The notes below the pieces were generated by a model, which made no database searches, was not told the DNA's origin, and saw only the letters and a list, made by a program, of their open reading frames with translations. 6,201 nucleotides of DNA, from NCBI GenBank assembly GCA_019911985.1, contig JAIOJO010000135.1, positions 1-6,201 of the forward strand, read 5' to 3'. Below, one piece after another: positions 1-3,578 of this stretch. Numbering within the stretch: the stretch's first letter is position 1; each line of letters begins with the position of its first letter. A program made the translations under genes and the position numbers. Source of the stretch: Sulfuricellaceae bacterium (lineage in GTDB: Bacteria; Pseudomonadota; Gammaproteobacteria; Burkholderiales; UBA9220).

Positions 1-82
1 AGATTCGGATTGCGGAACCCAGCAGCAGGGCAAGAACCAGTATCAGTACGAAAAGGCCGAGCGAACCAAATTCAAAAGCCAT
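1..82 (-). CDS. N-terminal fragment of a membrane-anchored protein, possibly slipin/stomatin-like (SPFH)
   Basis: Only the first 27 codons are present; the gene continues past the left edge. The translation begins MAFEFGSLGLFVLILV and continues with LALLLGSAIRI. This is one strongly hydrophobic segment at about residues 8-23, right after a short polar start, followed by a basic residue. The start codon at 80-82 is well supported by an AAGGAG Shine-Dalgarno at 90-95, seven bases upstream. An N-terminal hydrophobic anchor leading into an 'SAIRI'-type stretch resembles slipin/stomatin-family proteins, where the anchor precedes the SPFH domain that scaffolds membrane microdomains. The SPFH domain itself lies outside the window, so this family call is inference from about 25 residues. 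Any small single-pass membrane protein is an alternative. The gene is divergent from the DUF4010 gene. Confidence 0.6.
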   Translation of the reverse strand, partial: MAFEFGSLGLFVLILVLALLLGSAIRI

Positions 83-89
83 TTTGCTT

Positions 90-95
90 CTCCTT
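90..95 (-). promoter_or_regulatory. Shine-Dalgarno of the leftward membrane protein gene
   Basis: On the minus strand this reads AAGGAG, separated by seven bases (AAGCAAA) from the ATG at 80-82. It is near-consensus with ideal spacing and is the main reason for calling the truncated leftward gene real. Confidence 0.75.
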
Positions 96-170
96 AATGT
101 CGCGCCTAAGCTGAATACTAGGCCGCATTCGCAGCAACCGCCAGGAACGGGAGACGCTTTCGCAGATTCA

Positions 171-200
171 TTGCAGCCCGCGCGGAAATGAGACTATATT
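171..200 (+). promoter_or_regulatory. Candidate sigma70 promoter for the MgtC/DUF4010 gene
   Basis: A -35-like TTGCAG (171-176, three of six consensus bases) and a -10-like TATATT (195-200, five of six) are separated by 18 bases. Transcription from here would start near 207 and give a leader of about 28 bases before the ATG at 235. That would also rule out the in-frame TTG at 199 as a start. The -35 match is poor, so this is only a candidate. In the rest of the divergent region (83-170) no convincing promoter was seen for the leftward gene. Confidence 0.3.
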
Positions 201-234
201 GTGGATTCCTCCCCCTGCGGTTTTGAGACACACC

Positions 235-1494
235 ATGGAATATATAAACTGGCTGCCCCGCGATGGAACACATCTCCTTTTCGTGCTGTTCCTGTCTTTT
301 CTTATTGGGCTGGAGCGCGAAGAACGCAAAGCCAGCGAAACCCACTATGCATTCGGGGGCGTGCGCACTTTTCCGCTGATTGGGCTTATCGGCTATTCCA
401 TGGCCGTGCTATCGGGCGACGAACTGATGCCGCAGGTTTTGGGGTTTGCCGTGGTCGCGGGATTCTTGTTGATATCCTACTGGCACAAAATCGCCACATC
501 CACTTATTCCGGCGTCACCTCCGAGATGTCCGGCCTGGCCACCTATTTGGTGGGCGCTCTTGTCCATCACGAGATGCTTTGGATTGCCACCGCGCTTACC
601 GTGGCCAGCGTCCTCTTGCTGGAACTTAAGGCCGGGCTGGAAAGTTTGGCGAAGCGTATCGAACCGACGGACATTCTCACTTTTACCAAATTCCTGCTGC
701 TGTCGTCCGTTATTCTGCCGCTGCTGCCCGACACGCCATTCAGCCAATTTCAGATCAATCCTTTCAAGACCTGGCTGGTGGTCGTGGCGGTAAGCGCCGT
801 TTCGTATGGCAGCTATGTGCTGCAAAGGCTGACCAAGGGCCGGGGCGGCGTCATCCTCGCGGCGATTCTCGGCGGAGCGTATTCCTCCACGGTTACCACG
901 GTCGCGCTGGCTAAAAGATCGGTGAGCGAGGAACAGCCCCACCTGTTCGCCGGCGGGGTGCTGATCGCCTCCGGGATGATGTATCTGCGTCTGGCGATTC
1001 TATTGGCGCTATTCAACCAGGACTTGATGAACCGGCTGGCGCTGCCCTTTATAGCGCTGGCGGGTCTGGCAATCGTTGCCGGCTGGCTGTGGTCGCGGCG
1101 GGGAGATGCAAGCGCGCAGAAGGCGAAGAGCGAGTTCGAGCCCAAGAATCCGCTCGAAATCAGCACCGCGCTTCTTTTTGCACTGCTCTTTGTGGCCATG
1201 CTGATGGCGACTCACTTGGCCATCGAGTATCTGGGAAAGTCCGGCGTGTATACGCTGGCCACCATCATGGGCGTCACCGATGTAGACCCCTTCATCATGA
1301 GCATAACCCAGGCGGTGCCGACGCTGACGCCCTTGCAGGTGGCCTCGTCCGGAATCCTGATTGCCGCGTCCAGCAACAATGTCGTCAAAGGCGTTTATGC
1401 CTACGCCCTGTCTTCCCGTCAAACGGGCATCCAGAGCTTAGCTTTCTTGCTGGGTTTGGCCGTATTGGGCTTGCTGCCTTTGCTTTGGTCGTGA
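235..1494 (+). CDS. MgtC/SapB family, DUF4010 domain-containing multi-pass membrane protein
   Basis: A 419-aa, very hydrophobic inner-membrane protein with roughly ten or more predicted membrane segments. The N-terminal part (about residues 10-130) has the MgtC/SapB signature: a first helix ending in IGLEREER (residues 24-31), then GGVRTFPLIGLIGY (about 41-54) starting the second helix. The rest matches the DUF4010 layout, with KFLLLSSVILPLLP, then a Gly/Ser/Thr-rich GGAYSSTVTTVALAKRS stretch, then a C-terminal ASSNNVVKG motif. Known two-domain members have this order and a similar length of about 400-430 aa, so it appears intact. Its biochemical function is not established. MgtC proteins are linked to Mg2+ limitation and ATP synthase control in pathogens, but that should not be transferred here. 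The ATG at 235 is preferred to the in-frame TTG at 199, which would add 12 residues unlike the family. The SD before 235 is weak (GAGA-like). It stands alone, 217 bp ahead of the reductase operon. Confidence 0.88.
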   Translation: MEYINWLPRDGTHLLFVLFLSFLIGLEREERKASETHYAFGGVRTFPLIGLIGYSMAVLSGDELMPQVLGFAVVAGFLLISYWHKIATSTYSGVTSEMSGLATYLVGALVHHEMLWIATALTVASVLLLELKAGLESLAKRIEPTDILTFTKFLLLSSVILPLLPDTPFSQFQINPFKTWLVVVAVSAVSYGSYVLQRLTKGRGGVILAAILGGAYSSTVTTVALAKRSVSEEQPHLFAGGVLIASGMMYLRLAILLALFNQDLMNRLALPFIALAGLAIVAGWLWSRRGDASAQKAKSEFEPKNPLEISTALLFALLFVAMLMATHLAIEYLGKSGVYTLATIMGVTDVDPFIMSITQAVPTLTPLQVASSGILIAASSNNVVKGVYAYALSSRQTGIQSLAFLLGLAVLGLLPLLWS

Positions 1495-1528
1495 CGGTAC
1501 GCTTAAAAAACTAGGCCGCGAACGGGTC

Positions 1529-1541
1529 AATTCCTGGAATT
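1529..1541. repeat. Perfect 13-bp palindrome downstream of the DUF4010 gene
   Basis: AATTCC-T-GGAATT reads as two 6-bp arms around one central base. The loop is too short for an RNA hairpin, so if functional it would act as a DNA site. It could equally be the edge of the repeat-like segment that follows. Confidence 0.3.
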
Positions 1542-1542
1542 A

Positions 1543-1638
1543 TTAGCGCCATCCCAAGTCGGGCTGAAAAACCCCGACTACTACAAAATCACCCTCGTTG
1601 TAAATAATCTCCTTCATGTAGCCGAGTGCGGTAAACAT
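1543..1638 (-). other. Small open frame of 31 codons overlapping an intergenic palindromic segment; probably not a gene
   Basis: On the minus strand an ATG at 1636-1638 opens a frame of 31 codons that ends at TAA (1543-1545). A second ATG lies at 1615-1617, leaving 24 codons. The product would start MFTALGYMKEIIYNEGDF and end VFQPDLGWR. There is no good Shine-Dalgarno before either ATG. The C-terminal half is encoded by the 1557-1579 inverted repeat, so the frame may exist only because of that repeat. It resembles no protein family I recognise. It could be a small peptide, a degraded gene end, or a chance frame in an interspersed repeat; the last is favoured. Confidence 0.15.
1557..1579. repeat. 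Inverted repeat, 7-bp perfect stem with 9-base loop, in intergenic region
   Basis: AGTCGGG (1557-1563) and CCCGACT (1573-1579) are perfect complements separated by CTGAAAAAC. It lies 62 bp after the DUF4010 stop codon, so it could end or stabilise that transcript. No T-run follows it on either strand, so it does not qualify as an intrinsic terminator. Short GTCGGG/CCCGAC stems of this kind are common in REP-like dispersed repeats of gammaproteobacteria, which is the alternative reading. Confidence 0.5.
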
Positions 1639-1648
1639 CCCATACCGC
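1628..1648. repeat. Inverted repeat, 6-bp perfect arms with 9-base spacer, upstream of the reductase operon
   Basis: GCGGTA (1628-1633) and TACCGC (1643-1648) are perfect complements around AACATCCCA. It lies 64 bp before the ttrB start codon. It could be a regulator binding site, a leader-RNA hairpin, or the end of the palindromic segment to its left. It does not match FNR, Fur or TtrR-type sites that I can recall with confidence. Confidence 0.35.
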
Positions 1649-1659
1649 TCAAGTAAAGT

Positions 1660-1707
1660 TCCTCCTATTATTAATTCAAGTTAATCAGCGATGGATCAAT
1701 AGGAGGG
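1660..1707 (+). promoter_or_regulatory. Inverted repeat that can sequester the ttrB ribosome binding site
   Basis: CCTCCTATT (1661-1669) is the exact reverse complement of AATAGGAGG (1698-1706), and T1660/G1707 adds a U-G pair. The right arm contains the complete AGGAGG Shine-Dalgarno of ttrB. Inside, ATTAA (1670-1674) pairs with TTAAT (1681-1685) around TTCAAG, stacking directly on the outer stem, with a 12-base 3' bulge at 1686-1697. In RNA this would bury the ribosome binding site, suggesting translational control by temperature, ligand, small RNA or an upstream fold. This is seen in the sequence; the function is inferred. It requires transcription to start upstream of about 1660. A TATTAT -10-like string overlaps the left arm at 1666-1671, so a DNA operator/promoter reading is also possible. 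Confidence 0.5.
1701..1706 (+). promoter_or_regulatory. Shine-Dalgarno deciding the GTG start of ttrB
   Basis: A full-consensus AGGAGG lies five bases before GTG at 1712. An in-frame TAG at 1700-1702 stops any longer reading, so GTG 1712 is the first available start. It leads straight into the Tat motif. Confidence 0.85.
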
Positions 1708-1711
1708 TCAA

Positions 1712-2431
1712 GTGAATCAATCTCGACGCGACTTCTTGCGTGCCTTGCCGGCCATTACCGCCGGGGCGGCGATCGCTCCGTCTGCGGCCTTCGCCGCAAC
1801 GGCTGAGCCAGGCAGCGAAACCAAGCACCGCTGGGCGATGGTGGTGGATGTGCGAAAATGCATCGGCTGCCAGGCCTGCACGGTTTCCTGCATCATGGAA
1901 AACGCCGTGCCGGAAAACAGTTTCCGCACCATCGTTTCCACTTACGAGGTGCACGACGACACCCGCACCGGCACTTACATGCTGCCGCGCTTATGCAATC
2001 ACTGCGCCAATCCGCCCTGTATTCCGGTGTGCCCGGTCGGTGCGACGTTCCAGCGCAAGGATGGCGTGGTGGTGGTCGACGGCGACCGCTGCGTCGGCTG
2101 CGCTTATTGCGTGCAGGCCTGCCCTTACGATGCGCGCTTCATCAACCACGATACCGGCAAGGCGGACAAGTGCACGTTTTGCGCTCACCGCGTCGATGCC
2201 GGTTTGCTGCCGGCCTGCGTCGAAACCTGCGTGGGCGGCGCGCGGATTTTCGGCGACATCGACGATCCGGACAGCGCCGTCCGCCATCTGATCGACGAGA
2301 ACAAACTCAAGGTGCTGAAACCCGAAATGGGCACCCAACCCCATGTGTTCTACCTGGGCCTGGACGAACGCTTCCAAGGGCGCGTCGAAGGCCAAGGCAC
2401 CTTGTGGCAACCCAGCAAACACGGAGCATAA
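1712..2431 (+). CDS. ttrB: Tat-exported four-cluster 4Fe-4S subunit of tetrathionate reductase-type complex (TtrB-like)
   Basis: A 239-aa electron-transfer subunit of a DMSO-reductase-family complex, relaying electrons from the membrane anchor to the catalytic subunit in the periplasm. The N-terminus has a perfect twin-arginine motif SRRDFLR (residues 4-10), an Ala-rich hydrophobic stretch and a likely cleavage site after AFA (residue 28). Sixteen cysteines form four ferredoxin-type motifs: C50/C53/C56/C60, C95/C98/C103/C107, C127/C130/C133/C137, and C154/C157/C169/C173 with an 11-residue gap between the second and third. No ligand is missing. Length and motif order match TtrB, PhsB/PsrB and DmsB relatives; the Tat signal fits TtrB rather than DmsB. 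The start is GTG, and the AGGAGG site can be hidden in a hairpin. The stop codon is three bases before ttrC. The gene name rests on operon order and the partner TtrA-like protein; a selenate or arsenate reductase iron-sulfur subunit is possible. Confidence 0.85.
   Translation: MNQSRRDFLRALPAITAGAAIAPSAAFAATAEPGSETKHRWAMVVDVRKCIGCQACTVSCIMENAVPENSFRTIVSTYEVHDDTRTGTYMLPRLCNHCANPPCIPVCPVGATFQRKDGVVVVDGDRCVGCAYCVQACPYDARFINHDTGKADKCTFCAHRVDAGLLPACVETCVGGARIFGDIDDPDSAVRHLIDENKLKVLKPEMGTQPHVFYLGLDERFQGRVEGQGTLWQPSKHGA
2421..2426 (+). promoter_or_regulatory. Shine-Dalgarno of ttrC inside the end of ttrB
   Basis: ACGGAG, eight bases before ATG 2435, lies within the last codons of ttrB. This points to coupled translation of the two subunits. 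Confidence 0.6.
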
Positions 2432-2434
2432 ATC

Positions 2435-3568
2435 ATGGACAGCCAAATTATCGAAGTGCTCAACGTCACGCGCGAAACCGCTTGGCTACCCTGGGCCGTG
2501 CAATACTTCTTTCTGATCGGGCTAAGTTACGGCAGCTTTATGCTGACGCTGCCGTATTTTGTTTTCGGCAAAATGCAGCACGAAAGGCTGGGCCGCCTAG
2601 CACTGCTCGGTGCCTTGGTTTGCGGCTTGACGGCGCCTGTCGCCTTGCTGGCCGACCTGCACGGGCCGGGGCGTTTCTTAAACTTTTACCTGCACTTCCA
2701 GCCGCACTCGTGGATGTCGTGGGGTTCCTTCTTTATTCCTCTCTATCTCGGCGGCTTGCTGGTCTATGCCTGGCTGGTCATGCGGGCCGACTTCGCCCGC
2801 CTCGGGCAGGCCGGCACCACGCTTGCAGCGCGGCTGTACCGGCTGGCCGGGTATGGCGGCAAGGCACCGCAATCGGCCATCGCGGCGGCCGCACTGGTGG
2901 CCTTGCTCGGTGCGATTCTCGTGGCGCTGTATACCGGCATGGAAGTGATGGTGATCCGCGCCCGCCCCTTGTGGAATACGCCGTTCTTGCCCTTGCAATT
3001 CGCGGCGACCGCTTTCGCCGGCGCCATCGGCCTGATGTTGTTGTTCAATCGTTTAATCGTCGGCCGCAATACGCAACTGGAAGTTGAGCTGAATCGCCTC
3101 TTAGCCCTTACCTTGGCGCTGGTGTTGGCCTTGGGCGGCGTTTGGCTGTTCGTCAGCCTATCCGGGATCAGCCCGTCGCACAGCGCCGCGTTCAATCAAG
3201 TGGCCGGTATGGCGCAATGGCAATTGACGGCGGTTTGGGCGGTGCTGGCGACTGTCGTTCCGATGGTGCTGGCGATCCGTTTCCCGGCTTCGAGCGGCCT
3301 GCTGACCGGTCTGATTGCGGTGCATAGCGCGTGGATGATGCGCTGGACTATTTTTATCGGCGGCCAGTCCATTCCCAAAACCGGGGCCGGTCTGTACGAC
3401 TACCACCTGCCGCTGGGCAGCGACGGCTTGCTCGGCATCGCCGGCACGGCGAGCCTGTGGATCGCGCTGCTGCTCTTGATGCTGGACTATCTGCCGTGGG
3501 CCGGGCAAGCATTCGGCGAGCGCAAGCAAACCAATGCACTCGCGGCTGACGCGATTACATCGAACTAA
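2435..3568 (+). CDS. ttrC: NrfD-family quinol-oxidising membrane anchor (TtrC-like)
   Basis: A 377-aa integral membrane protein of the NrfD/PsrC family, which anchors the periplasmic subunits and oxidises menaquinol or ubiquinol. About eight or nine hydrophobic segments are visible, near residues 20-42, 54-74, 95-118, 145-170, 180-205, 220-245, 260-280, 288-306 and 335-352. The family hallmark is present: ADLHGPGRF (residues 73-81) then SWMSWGSFFIPLY (92-104); Asp74 matches the acidic residue at the quinol site of PsrC-type proteins. No signal peptide and no haem-binding CxxCH motif are seen. It is somewhat longer than the roughly 340 aa I recall for Salmonella TtrC, with a hydrophilic tail after the last helix. 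It starts three bases after ttrB stops and ends 10 bases before ttrA, so the three genes are surely one operon. Confidence 0.87.
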   Translation: MDSQIIEVLNVTRETAWLPWAVQYFFLIGLSYGSFMLTLPYFVFGKMQHERLGRLALLGALVCGLTAPVALLADLHGPGRFLNFYLHFQPHSWMSWGSFFIPLYLGGLLVYAWLVMRADFARLGQAGTTLAARLYRLAGYGGKAPQSAIAAAALVALLGAILVALYTGMEVMVIRARPLWNTPFLPLQFAATAFAGAIGLMLLFNRLIVGRNTQLEVELNRLLALTLALVLALGGVWLFVSLSGISPSHSAAFNQVAGMAQWQLTAVWAVLATVVPMVLAIRFPASSGLLTGLIAVHSAWMMRWTIFIGGQSIPKTGAGLYDYHLPLGSDGLLGIAGTASLWIALLLLMLDYLPWAGQAFGERKQTNALAADAITSN

Positions 3569-3572
3569 GGAG
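3567..3572 (+). promoter_or_regulatory. Shine-Dalgarno of ttrA overlapping the ttrC stop codon
   Basis: AAGGAG begins inside the ttrC TAA (3566-3568) and lies six bases before ATG 3579. It is consensus strength, as expected for an abundant catalytic subunit, and fixes the ttrA start. Confidence 0.8.
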
Positions 3573-3578
3573 ATTCTC

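Noticed and set aside
199..234. TTG at 199 as start of the DUF4010 protein
   Set aside because: It would add 12 residues not typical of the family, has no good SD, and overlaps the candidate -10 box. The ATG at 235 fits the family N-terminus better.
409..942. Minus-strand open frame of 177 codons opposite the DUF4010 gene
   Set aside because: Gln/Arg/Gly/His-rich translation with no motif; it is the complement of a hydrophobic membrane-protein gene.
1557..1579. Rho-independent terminator for the DUF4010 gene
   Set aside because: The stem-loop is real, but no T-run follows on the plus strand (ACTACAAAAT) or on the minus strand. The A-run is in the loop, so it is listed only as an inverted repeat.
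1598..1671. Sigma70 promoter for the ttr operon
   Set aside because: Individual boxes such as TTGTAA (1598-1603), AATAAT (1603-1608) and TATTAT (1666-1671) occur, but none pairs with a partner box at 16-18 bp spacing, so no promoter is called.
1681..1700. FNR/CRP-type site near ATCAA ahead of ttrB
   Set aside because: Only one half-site (ATCAA at 1695-1699) is present; the partner TTGAT at the required spacing is absent.
1858..3087. Long plus-strand open frame of 409 codons spanning ttrB and ttrC in another frame
   Set aside because: Its translation is Arg/His/Pro/Gly-rich with no family features, and it overlaps two genes with unmistakable cysteine motifs and membrane segments. It is a GC-driven shadow frame.
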